64,000 nt of DNA from Bacteroidaceae bacterium. GTDB lineage: Bacteria; Bacteroidota; Bacteroidia; Bacteroidales; Bacteroidaceae. The position numbers and the translations under genes are program-made. The DNA is taken from positions 62,001 through 126,000 of the forward strand of contig JAFYOS010000025.1 in NCBI GenBank assembly GCA_017560125.1, in the 5' to 3' direction. The notes under the pieces were generated by a model, which saw only the letters and a program-made list of their open reading frames with translations, was not told the DNA's origin and searched no databases. Positions 56,672 through 64,000 of the stretch are shown here, in pieces. The first letter of the stretch is position 1. Every line of letters begins with the position of its first letter.

Positions 56672-56737
56672 CTATAATATTTTCGCTGCGAAGATAGCAA
56701 GGATAGCGCAACCGCCGATTACCCAAAATTCCCACAT
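56672..56737 (-). CDS. Possible 21-residue membrane peptide
   Basis: On the minus strand an ATG (complement 56735-56737) opens MWEFWVIGGCAILAIFAAKIL and a stop: one hydrophobic helix with aromatic residues at its start and a Lys at its end. An in-frame ATG at 56758 would add MCPIKDT. A second small frame upstream (MFYISLIASWLWPILQCAP) also encodes a hydrophobic helix. Small membrane peptides of this look exist, but I see no good promoter, so it may be a gene remnant. Confidence 0.3.
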   Translation of the reverse strand: MWEFWVIGGCAILAIFAAKIL

Positions 56738-56873
56738 AGTGTCCTTTATGGGGCACATTGCAATATCGGCCAAAGCCACGAGGCAATAAGCGAAATATAG
56801 AACATTTTATACGTATAAAAACAGGTTATTGCAACCATTTTTTTCAGACCTTTGCAAAAACAAAAGCAAACAG

Positions 56874-57779
56874 ATGGAAAGAGAAAAGATTGCCACAATC
56901 GACCTGCACGATTTCAACAGCATACCGTTCCACATAGTATATATGGACAACGACATAGCCATACTGAAGAATATAAGCATCAGCATGGTACCCGACAGCA
57001 AGGAGCGAAAGCTGAAATGCTTCATGATATGCTTCTGCGAGGATGGCGAAACGTCGATAGAGATAAACAGCAAGCAATACAATCTGAAAAAGGGATTATG
57101 CGCTGTGCTGCCGCCCGGCACCATCATTTCGAACGGAAGCAAGGAGAGCAGCTGCAATATACACATTGCAGCCATTTCGCAAAATTTCATTAACGAAATA
57201 CTTTGCACCAATAAGGACACGTGGAACGTCATACACTACCTCTACAACAATCCCATCTCGCCCATCGACCGAGATTCGTCGTACAAGATATATCTGTACA
57301 AGGAGCTGCTGATGACACTGATAAACGAAGCGCCGCACGCATACAGCAAACAGACCAGGCGCTACCATTTCGCCGGCCTTTTCTGCGAAATGATGGCCTA
57401 CATCAGCCAAAAAGTGCCCAAGGAGGAGTATATACGTGGCAACAGAGGGCATGCCGGCTCCATTGTACACGATTTTATAAGCGCCGTGAACGCCGACAAC
57501 GGCTCGCATCGCACCGTAGCCTACTATGCCGACCTGCTGTGCTACAGCCCGAAATATTTGAGCTTCACCGTGAAACAGCTTACCGGAAAGACACCGCTAC
57601 AGATAATAAACGCTCATGCAATAAACCAGATAAAATACAAGCTGAAGCACACCGACATGAGCATGAAGAGGATGGCCGACTATTTCGATTTCCCCAACCC
57701 TTCGTTTTTCGGAAAATTCGTAAAGACACACACGGGAATGTCGCCCATGCAATATCGCCACAGCGAAGCGAAAAAGTAG
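56874..57779 (+). CDS. AraC-family transcriptional regulator
   Basis: A 301-residue protein. The ATG at 56874 is preferred; the longer frame crosses the likely promoter (GACCTTTG near 56848). The N-terminal half is a cupin-like sensor domain (EINSKQYNLKKGLCAVLPPG). The C-terminal 100 residues carry the double helix-turn-helix: HRTVAYYADLLCYSPKYLSF and SMKRMADYFDFPNPSFFGKF, ending in HTGMSPMQYR. The target genes are unknown; the convergent transporter gene ends 5 bases away. Confidence 0.92.
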   Translation: MEREKIATIDLHDFNSIPFHIVYMDNDIAILKNISISMVPDSKERKLKCFMICFCEDGETSIEINSKQYNLKKGLCAVLPPGTIISNGSKESSCNIHIAAISQNFINEILCTNKDTWNVIHYLYNNPISPIDRDSSYKIYLYKELLMTLINEAPHAYSKQTRRYHFAGLFCEMMAYISQKVPKEEYIRGNRGHAGSIVHDFISAVNADNGSHRTVAYYADLLCYSPKYLSFTVKQLTGKTPLQIINAHAINQIKYKLKHTDMSMKRMADYFDFPNPSFFGKFVKTHTGMSPMQYRHSEAKK

Positions 57780-57784
57780 CTACG

Positions 57785-59446
57785 CTACAGGAAGAGCATG
57801 ACTATAATCTGTGCAATTATCACACGACAGAACATGGCCAACGGATAGACCGTTGCATAGCTCACCGCCGGGTTGTCGCCGGGCAGGGTGTCGTTGGCAT
57901 AATTGAGCGCCATGGGGTTGGCCATGCTTCCGCAGAGCATGCCGCATGTGCTGCCGAAATCGAGGCCGCTCAGTCGCATTGATACAAGCGCCATGAGCAC
58001 TACCGGAACAAATGTGAGGATAAATCCGAGACCTATCCACAAAGCACCCTCGTGACACATGACCGTTTCGAAGAAATGGGCACCGGCATCGAGGCCAAGA
58101 CAGGCTAGGTACAACGACAATCCTATACCGCGAAGCATCAGGTTAGCACTGCGGGTTGTATATGTCACAAAATGGAAACGAGGGCCAAAACAACCCATCA
58201 ATATACCTACAATAATGGGGCCACCTGCCAATCCAAGCTTCACAGGAGTGCTCATACCGGGAACGGCAAGAGGGATAGAGCCGAGAATGAGTCCGAGCAC
58301 GATGCCCACGAAAATTGCCGCAAGGTTCGGATCGTTGAGCGCCTTGGAAGCGTTGCCCAAGAGCTTTTCGATGTTCTCGATAGCCTTCTCCTCGCCCACA
58401 ACGGTAAGGCGGTCGCCCATCTGCAGAATAAGGCGGGGCGTAGCCAGCAGTTGCACGCCGTTGCGAGTAACGCGACTGATATTTATCCCATAGCTGTTGC
58501 GCAGACGCAGTGCACCGAGTCGCTTGCCATTCAGTTCGGGGCGAGTGATGATAATCTTGCGCGACACCAGCTTGCTATCTATTGCATTCCAATCTATATC
58601 CTCCTTGTTCCAGTCCTTGGGCTCCATTTTACCGAAAAGCGCAGTAAGCGTGGGAGCATCCTTCTCGGTGGTCACCACCAGCAGACGGTCGTTCTCCTTG
58701 AGCAACATTTCGGATGTGGGAATACTCACCTTGTTGTTGCGCCACAGACGCGAGATAACAAATTTGGTGTGAGTAAGCTCGGCCACCTCCCTTACGCACT
58801 TGTCGAAAATGCCCGGATTGTGCACGCAATATGTAGCAATGAATGTGTGGTTGTGCTCCTCGTGCTCGCCGTTGTCGATGTCCGACGGCTTCACAAACAA
58901 CTTACGCACAGCGAGCATGGCAAGTATTACACCCACCACACCAAGCGGATATGTCACAGCGCAACTGAGGGTAGCCCCTGTCGATGAAACGCCCAGCTCC
59001 TTCAGCGTCTGCTGAGCTGCACCAAGCGCCGGGGTATTCGTAGTGGCACCACACAGAATTCCCACCATATCGCTCATGGGGATGGATGTGGCAAAGCTGA
59101 GCAGCACAGCCATGAGCGTGCCTAACAGCACAACGCCCATCGCAAGCATATTCAACTGCATGCCACCCTTGCGGAACGAGCTGAAAAAGCCGGGTCCCAC
59201 CTGCAAGCCCAGTTCATAGACAAAAAGCACAAGACCAAGGCTCTCGGCATAGCTCAGCATCTTAGGATCGATGCTGAAGCCCATGTGACCTGCAAGAATA
59301 CCGGCAAAAAAGACAAATGTAACACCGAGCGAGATACCGAAAATACGTATCTTGCCCAGTCCCAATCCTGTCGCAATTATTATAGAAATTATAACTACTG
59401 CCTGAAGAGGCGTATGTTCAAAGAATAAGCTATTTAACCATTCCAT
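57785..59446 (-). CDS. AspT/YidE-family transporter with two RCK_C (TrkA-C) domains
   Basis: A 553-residue inner-membrane carrier with two sets of about five to six helices (1-185 and 385-553). A cytoplasmic middle (about 195-375) has two TrkA-C domains (the second includes ITRPELNGKRLGALRLRNSY). The repeats each hold a GxxxN-rich motif: CGATTNTPALGAAQQTL and CGSMANPMALNYANDT. This is the aspartate:alanine exchanger (AAEx) family. nadB starts 17 bases upstream on the same strand, so the carrier may bring in or exchange aspartate, the NadB substrate, or a related dicarboxylate. Confidence 0.88.
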   Translation of the reverse strand: MEWLNSLFFEHTPLQAVVIISIIIATGLGLGKIRIFGISLGVTFVFFAGILAGHMGFSIDPKMLSYAESLGLVLFVYELGLQVGPGFFSSFRKGGMQLNMLAMGVVLLGTLMAVLLSFATSIPMSDMVGILCGATTNTPALGAAQQTLKELGVSSTGATLSCAVTYPLGVVGVILAMLAVRKLFVKPSDIDNGEHEEHNHTFIATYCVHNPGIFDKCVREVAELTHTKFVISRLWRNNKVSIPTSEMLLKENDRLLVVTTEKDAPTLTALFGKMEPKDWNKEDIDWNAIDSKLVSRKIIITRPELNGKRLGALRLRNSYGINISRVTRNGVQLLATPRLILQMGDRLTVVGEEKAIENIEKLLGNASKALNDPNLAAIFVGIVLGLILGSIPLAVPGMSTPVKLGLAGGPIIVGILMGCFGPRFHFVTYTTRSANLMLRGIGLSLYLACLGLDAGAHFFETVMCHEGALWIGLGFILTFVPVVLMALVSMRLSGLDFGSTCGMLCGSMANPMALNYANDTLPGDNPAVSYATVYPLAMFCRVIIAQIIVMLFL

Positions 59447-59463
59447 GGCTATTAAACAACATT

Positions 59464-61038
59464 TTATTTATTATCGACGCGAGGATGGTCGAGATTGTAG
59501 TGCAGGCCACGGCTCTCCTTGCGTTCCATAGCCCAGCGCATGATAAGGTATCCCACGTTTATCACGTTGCGCAGCTCGCATATCTCCTTGCTGATTACAC
59601 TGCGCTTGAACAGCTCCTCGGTCTCTTCGTACAGAAGGTCAAGACGGTCCCAGGCACGCTTCAGTCGGAGATCGGTTCGAACGATACCCACATAGGTATT
59701 CATTATCTGCCCCACCTCGCGCATGCTCTGCGTAATGAGCACCAGCTCCTCGTTCATTTTTGTACCCTCGTCGTTCCACTCGGGCACCTGTTCGTTGAAT
59801 GTATAGTTGTCGATGACCGACATGGTGTGACGGGCTGCCGCATCGGCATATACAACGGCCTCTATGAGCGAATTGCTTGCCAAGCGGTTGCCACCGTGAA
59901 GGCCAGTGCATGCACACTCGCCCACCGCGTAAAGACGGTGAATGCTCGAAGCTGCATTCAAATCGACCTTGATACCACCACACATGTAGTGTGCTGCCGG
60001 TGCCACCGGTATATAATCCTTTGTGATGTCGATACCAAGCGACAGGCACTTCTCGTAAATGAGGGGGAAGTGCTTCTTGGTCTCCTCGGCATCCTTGTGG
60101 GTAACATCGAGATAGACAAAATCCTCGCCACGTATCTTCATCTCGTTATCAATGGCACGCGCCACAATGTCGCGCGGCGCAAGCGACAGACGAGCATCGT
60201 ACTTGTGCATGAATTCCTTGCCATCCATTGTGCGTAGCACTGCTCCGTAGCCACGCATCGCCTCGGTGATGAGGAACGAGGGGCGGTCGCCCACATTGTA
60301 GAGAGCGGTCGGGTGGAACTGCACGAATTCCATATCGGCAACCGTACCCTTGGCACGATAGACCATAGCCACGCCATCGCCCGTTGCTACAAGGGGGTTG
60401 GTAGTGGTCTGATATACAGCGCCACAGCCACCGGTAGCCATTGTGGTCACCTTGCTGAGGAACGTATCGACACGATTGGTCTTCAGGTCGAGCACATAGG
60501 CGCCGTAACACTCTATGCCGGGTGTCTGACGCGTTACATTTATACCCATATGGTGCTGGGTAATTATCTCGATGGCAAAATGGTGGTCGAGGACTGTGAT
60601 ATTGGGATTGCTACGGACTGCCTTGATGAGCGACATCTGTATCTCGGCGCCCGTGCTGTCGGCATGGTGCAGGATTCTGTGCTCCGAGTGGCCGCCCTCG
60701 CGATGGAGGTCGAAGTCGCCATCCTCGTTCTTATCGAAATCGACGCCCCACTCTATCAGCTGTCTTATCTGCTCGGGTGCCTCGCGGACAACCTTCTCCA
60801 CAGCGACCCTGTCGTTGATGTAATCGCCGGCAATCATCGTATCGTCGATGTGCTTTTCGAAATTATCAACCAACATGTTTGTAACCGACGCCACACCACC
60901 TTGTGCAAAATAGGTGTTGGCATCTTCGAGTGTAGTCTTGCATACGAGGGCTACGCTTCCTTTCTGCGCCACTTTCAGGGCGAAACTCATACCGGCTATT
61001 CCCGAGCCGATAACAAGAAAATCGTATTTCTTAACCAT
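59464..61038 (-). CDS. nadB: L-aspartate oxidase
   Basis: A 524-residue flavoprotein oxidising L-aspartate to iminoaspartate, the first step of NAD synthesis from aspartate. DFLVIGSGIAGMSFALKVAQ at the start binds FAD. HREGGHSEHRILHHADSTG near 116 is the NadB substrate motif that separates it from succinate dehydrogenase flavoproteins, and VGECACTGLHGGNRLASNSL near 373 is the second FAD contact. In Bacteroidota fumarate can act as electron acceptor. nadA and nadC are not nearby. It probably leads an operon with the AspT-type carrier. Confidence 0.95.
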   Translation of the reverse strand: MVKKYDFLVIGSGIAGMSFALKVAQKGSVALVCKTTLEDANTYFAQGGVASVTNMLVDNFEKHIDDTMIAGDYINDRVAVEKVVREAPEQIRQLIEWGVDFDKNEDGDFDLHREGGHSEHRILHHADSTGAEIQMSLIKAVRSNPNITVLDHHFAIEIITQHHMGINVTRQTPGIECYGAYVLDLKTNRVDTFLSKVTTMATGGCGAVYQTTTNPLVATGDGVAMVYRAKGTVADMEFVQFHPTALYNVGDRPSFLITEAMRGYGAVLRTMDGKEFMHKYDARLSLAPRDIVARAIDNEMKIRGEDFVYLDVTHKDAEETKKHFPLIYEKCLSLGIDITKDYIPVAPAAHYMCGGIKVDLNAASSIHRLYAVGECACTGLHGGNRLASNSLIEAVVYADAAARHTMSVIDNYTFNEQVPEWNDEGTKMNEELVLITQSMREVGQIMNTYVGIVRTDLRLKRAWDRLDLLYEETEELFKRSVISKEICELRNVINVGYLIMRWAMERKESRGLHYNLDHPRVDNK

Positions 61039-61100
61039 ACCGAAACGGATAAAATCTGAAACCGCATTGCACGCCTATAAAGCGCGATGCAAATTCGGCA

Positions 61101-61108
61101 CAAAAATA
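61101..61108 (-). promoter_or_regulatory. -7 motif of the nadB operon
   Basis: TATTTTTG on the minus strand, 63 bases before the ATG of nadB. The -33 box is not clear. Confidence 0.45.
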
Positions 61109-61183
61109 CAAAAATCATTACGAAAATGGTTCACCAAACTAATAAATAACAGATATTACCCCTACTTTTTCCAAAAACAGAGC

Positions 61184-61191
61184 TATTTTTG
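61184..61191 (+). promoter_or_regulatory. -7 motif of the dacB gene
   Basis: TATTTTTG 91 bases before the ATG at 61282; no clear -33 box. The leader (61198-61281) shows no RNA motif I know. Confidence 0.45.
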
Positions 61192-61281
61192 CATTACAGA
61201 TACAAAATAACGCGGCCCGCACCTGCACAACCGATGCAGAGAAGGGGCTTCACTAAATAAACGAACAACGGCAAGAAACAG

Positions 61282-62646
61282 ATGCGACTCACAGCTACCA
61301 TCATAATCACCCTATGCTTTTCGCTCTTTGCGACGGCGCAAAATTTCGAGGCGGCAATGGACTCGCTGCTCAAGGACAAAATATTTGACAACAGCGATGT
61401 CTCCGTAGCGATATACGACCTCGACGAGCAGCGCGCAATATACAGCCACAGAGCAAATAAAATGTGCCGCCCCGCCTCGGTGCTGAAACTGCTGACCGCA
61501 GGCGTCGCTCTTGAGCGCCTGGGCATTAACCACACCATAAACACCATACTTGGCCGCAACAACTCGGCCGGCTCGGACAATCTGTACATTAAGGGCACAA
61601 TGGACCCGCTGTTCACCGAGAGCGACCTCGATGCCATGGTTGCATCCATAGGCGAGGGCACCGTCATAGACAGCCTGTTCATCGACTGCACATTCATGGA
61701 TTCAATCTATTGGGGGCCCGGCTGGTCGTGGGACGACACACCGTGGGAATACCAGCCCTACATGTCGCCGCTGATGCTCAACGGAGGTTGCGTGGATGTT
61801 TCGGTGAAACCCGCGCAAAAAGGCGAAGCGCCCATTGTGACATGCAAGCCACAGTCGTCATACTATACCATTGAAAACGAAGCCGTAAGCCACTGCGCCG
61901 AGGCCGGCAAGCTGACCATCATGCGCGACTGGCTCGACAATTCCAATGTAATAAGAATACGCGGTAACTGCAACAGCCCGCGCGGCGACAGGATGAACAT
62001 GTTCCGTTCCGAGGAATTTTTCATCACTGTGATGATAGAGAAAATGGCAGCCCGCGGCATCGAGGTAAGGCACAGCGCCTATCGAGCCATGCCCGACAGC
62101 ACAGAGCTCATCTACAACAAGCAACGCCCCATAACCGCAGTGGTGAAGGAGGCGCTCGAAGAGAGCAACAACCTGTGCGCCGAGGCGCTGATATACCACT
62201 TGGGTGCGCTATACGGCCACTACCCCGTCGCCCACAAGGATGGCGTAAGAATAGTGAAAGGATTTCTCGACTACAACCTCGCAATGCCCGAGCACTACGA
62301 AATAGCCGATGGTTCGGGGCTTTCGCTCTACACATACATCTCGGCCAACACCATGTTGCAGATGCTCGACCGCATATACCGCGACAAGAGCATATACAAC
62401 ACCGTGCTCCAGGGGCTGCCCATCGCCGGATGGAGCGGCACGCTGAAGGGCCGCATGGGAGGCACCGCCGCCGAACGCAAGATACATGCCAAGACCGGCA
62501 CAGTGAGCGGTATATGCACGCTTGCAGGATATGCCGAGGCTCGCAACGGCCACACATTGGCATTCGTCATCTTCAACCAGGGAATAATGACACCCAAACA
62601 GGCACGTCGCTGGCAAAACAAAGTATGCGAACTGATGTGCAAATAG
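61282..62646 (+). CDS. dacB: D-Ala-D-Ala carboxypeptidase/endopeptidase (PBP4 type, S13)
   Basis: A 454-residue exported enzyme with a signal peptide (about 1-19). The three penicillin-binding motifs are present: Ser66-Val-Leu-Lys69 in RPASVLKLLT, SNN at 295-297 and KTG at 404-406. A large insert between the first two (about 90-270) is typical of family S13. It trims stem peptides or cuts crosslinks in peptidoglycan; here it is followed after 42 bases by a nucleotidyltransferase that may serve peptidoglycan recycling. Confidence 0.94.
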   Translation: MRLTATIIITLCFSLFATAQNFEAAMDSLLKDKIFDNSDVSVAIYDLDEQRAIYSHRANKMCRPASVLKLLTAGVALERLGINHTINTILGRNNSAGSDNLYIKGTMDPLFTESDLDAMVASIGEGTVIDSLFIDCTFMDSIYWGPGWSWDDTPWEYQPYMSPLMLNGGCVDVSVKPAQKGEAPIVTCKPQSSYYTIENEAVSHCAEAGKLTIMRDWLDNSNVIRIRGNCNSPRGDRMNMFRSEEFFITVMIEKMAARGIEVRHSAYRAMPDSTELIYNKQRPITAVVKEALEESNNLCAEALIYHLGALYGHYPVAHKDGVRIVKGFLDYNLAMPEHYEIADGSGLSLYTYISANTMLQMLDRIYRDKSIYNTVLQGLPIAGWSGTLKGRMGGTAAERKIHAKTGTVSGICTLAGYAEARNGHTLAFVIFNQGIMTPKQARRWQNKVCELMCK

Positions 62647-62688
62647 AATGGAATAATAATCACAGAATAAAACAATAACAGAGCCACC

Positions 62689-63486
62689 ATGAAAGCAATG
62701 ATTTTTGCAGCAGGCCTTGGAACACGCCTGAAACCGCTTACAGATACACTACCGAAAGCACTTGTTCCCGTATGTGGCAAGCCCCTTATAGAGCATGTGG
62801 CACGCAAGCTGTACAAGGCCGGAATAGCAGAAGCCGTAGTAAATATACACTATTTTGCCGACAAGATAGAGGAGTGGGTTAACGAACAGCAGTGGATAAC
62901 AACGACCGAAAAGGCCGAGGGCAAGATGTTCATGGCGCTGAGCGATGAGCGTGCACAGTTGCTCGAAACGGGCGGAGCCGTGCTACATGCGCGACGCCAT
63001 CTCGAAGGCTGCGGCAGCTTCCTCATTCACAATGTAGATATACTGTCGGACTGCGACATTGCGTGGTTCGCATCGCAGACACGCGAGGATGCACTAGCAT
63101 CGCTGCTCGTGAGCAACCGCAAGACCACCCGTTTCCTGCTTTTCGAGCCCGACACCATGCGCCTCGTAGGCTGGATGAACACCGACAGCGGAGATTACCA
63201 TGTAATCTCGCCCGAAATAGTACCCGCACAATGCCGCGCGCTTGCATTCTCGGGCATACACATCATGAGCGACAAGGTGCTCGCCCTGATGGAGGAGTAT
63301 GTAAAAGAGAAAGGGCTCGTAGCCGACGACGAGAAGGGCACCCGTTTCCCCATCATGAATTTCTATATGTGGGCGGCTGCAAAATGTCCCATATACGGCG
63401 TTGAGGCCGAAAGCCTCGAGTTTATAGACGTGGGCAAGCTCGATGCTCTGAAGCCTGCCGAGGAATTCGTAAAGAAGCACGAATAG
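62689..63486 (+). CDS. Sugar-phosphate nucleotidyltransferase, possibly MurU
   Basis: A 265-residue GT-A fold enzyme. MIFAAGLGTRLKPLTDTLPK at 4-23 is the nucleotide-binding signature, HNVDILSD near 114 holds the metal-binding Asp and FIDVGKLDALKPA near 246 the second. Length and motifs fit MurU (MurNAc 1-phosphate uridylyltransferase) of the anhydromuropeptide-independent recycling route, and the neighbour dacB supports a cell-wall role. The usual kinase partner (AmgK) is not in the window. A mannose or glucose 1-phosphate nucleotidyltransferase is the alternative. Confidence 0.7.
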   Translation: MKAMIFAAGLGTRLKPLTDTLPKALVPVCGKPLIEHVARKLYKAGIAEAVVNIHYFADKIEEWVNEQQWITTTEKAEGKMFMALSDERAQLLETGGAVLHARRHLEGCGSFLIHNVDILSDCDIAWFASQTREDALASLLVSNRKTTRFLLFEPDTMRLVGWMNTDSGDYHVISPEIVPAQCRALAFSGIHIMSDKVLALMEEYVKEKGLVADDEKGTRFPIMNFYMWAAAKCPIYGVEAESLEFIDVGKLDALKPAEEFVKKHE

Positions 63487-63547
63487 GCGACACAACCATC
63501 ATTGCCTTGCTAATGCACTTGCCACTACATACGGGGTATTCAAAGAA

Positions 63548-63582
63548 AAACCGGTGTCTGTTCCAAGAACGGACACCGGTTT
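63548..63582 (+). terminator. Bidirectional terminator between the nucleotidyltransferase and the ABC-2 permease genes
   Basis: A 16-base-pair stem (AAACCGGTGTCTGTTC against GAACGGACACCGGTTT, one G-T pair) with a 3-base loop; A run before and T after make it usable from both strands. Confidence 0.85.
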
Positions 63583-63593
63583 GTGTATATTGT

Positions 63594-64000
63594 TTAAATG
63601 AATTTTTCGCGTTTCTGCAGATTCAGCAGCCCTAACATCGCCCACACCACACTGCCAATAGCAAGGAATATGCGGTTCTTGAGCACGGTGGCGCTCCATA
63701 CAGCCGCATGAATATTCTCGGGCATGCTCAAGGGGTTAAGCGTCACATCCCACATGCTGTGTTTTGTAAGGTCGGCCGAAAGGACCACCGCTACTATTCC
63801 GCATATGATAACCAGTATGGCGGTGGCGTTGCCGTTGCGTGTCAGTGTGGAGAAAAAGAACGCAAGGTTGCCCATGAACAGCACAGGGTACATCAGTTCA
63901 TAGGCTATTTCGAACTGATTGACCGGGTATATGAGATATTTTGCTATCCATGCATATATCACCAATATGAAGAATATTTCCACATAAATGAGTATCAGTC
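63594..64000 (-). CDS. C-terminal part of an ABC-2-type permease, cut by the window edge
   Basis: The frame is open to the right edge (the codons before the GTG at 63983 read LILIYV) and ends at 63594, so only about 135 C-terminal residues are seen. Four hydrophobic helices are visible (FFILVIYAWIAKYLIYPV, LMYPVLFMGNLAFFF, ATAILVIICGIVAVVL and LAIGSVVWAMLGLLNL). The pattern is that of an ABC-2 permease or related multi-helix membrane protein. Family assignment is uncertain without the N-terminal part. Confidence 0.55.
   Translation of the reverse strand, partial: LILIYVEIFFILVIYAWIAKYLIYPVNQFEIAYELMYPVLFMGNLAFFFSTLTRNGNATAILVIICGIVAVVLSADLTKHSMWDVTLNPLSMPENIHAAVWSATVLKNRIFLAIGSVVWAMLGLLNLQKREKFI

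Overview
The window is chromosomal DNA from a member of the Bacteroidales (phylum Bacteroidota), close in style to Prevotella, Bacteroides or Muribaculaceae. The evidence is consistent: promoters carry the Bacteroidota -7 motif TAnnTTTG with a TTTG-like -33 box, lipoproteins follow the Bacteroidota pattern, TonB receptors have a carboxypeptidase-like N-terminal domain, and the division/cell-wall (dcw) cluster has the Bacteroidales gene order without ddlB. The genus cannot be fixed from the sequence alone.

Layout. 1-2400: start of a leftward gene, then an AT-rich phosphoethanolamine-transferase-like gene whose frame is broken at a run of nine G. 2400-7290: pckA, and a secreted protein joining an SGNH esterase to an alpha/beta-hydrolase. 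7300-15600: a lipoprotein with a probable metal-dependent hydrolase domain, a TonB receptor, NhaA, a fasciclin-domain lipoprotein and a DUF4294 protein. 15700-19010: operon of an MsbA-like ABC exporter, a LOG-family phosphoribohydrolase and a PfkB kinase. 19060-23920: metal-efflux adaptor and RND pump, driven by a promoter whose 44-bp upstream block is almost copied from that of the TonB receptor. 23940-29530: lytic transglycosylase, rRNA methyltransferase, purD and two membrane proteins. 29600-35230: a large secreted MG2-like protein plus a decayed copy, a zinc-type ABC binding protein and ATPase without a permease, and a PepSY-like protein. 35360-51340: one unbroken 14-gene dcw operon (mraZ to ftsZ plus a yqeY-like gene) headed by MraZ-binding repeats. 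51360-64000: a secreted protein, recO, tRNA-Glu, rpsT, gyrB, a VanX-like dipeptidase, an AraC regulator, an nadB/AspT-like operon, dacB, a MurU-like nucleotidyltransferase and the end of an ABC-2 permease gene.

Functionally the window is dominated by the cell envelope: peptidoglycan precursor synthesis and division (dcw operon), peptidoglycan turnover (lytic transglycosylase, DacB, VanX-like, possible MurU), outer-membrane lipid export and modification (MsbA-like, EptA-like) and metal handling (TonB receptor, RND pump, zinc-type ABC parts).

I found no CRISPR array, prophage, transposase or obvious defence system. The signals most worth a second look are regulatory or evolutionary: the G9 tract in the EptA-like gene, the shared 44-bp block of the two metal-linked promoters, and a TCCCCTA-N5-TAGGGGA palindrome placed identically upstream of the gyrB and MG2-protein promoters. 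All calls rest on reading the sequence and on family knowledge; no database search was run.
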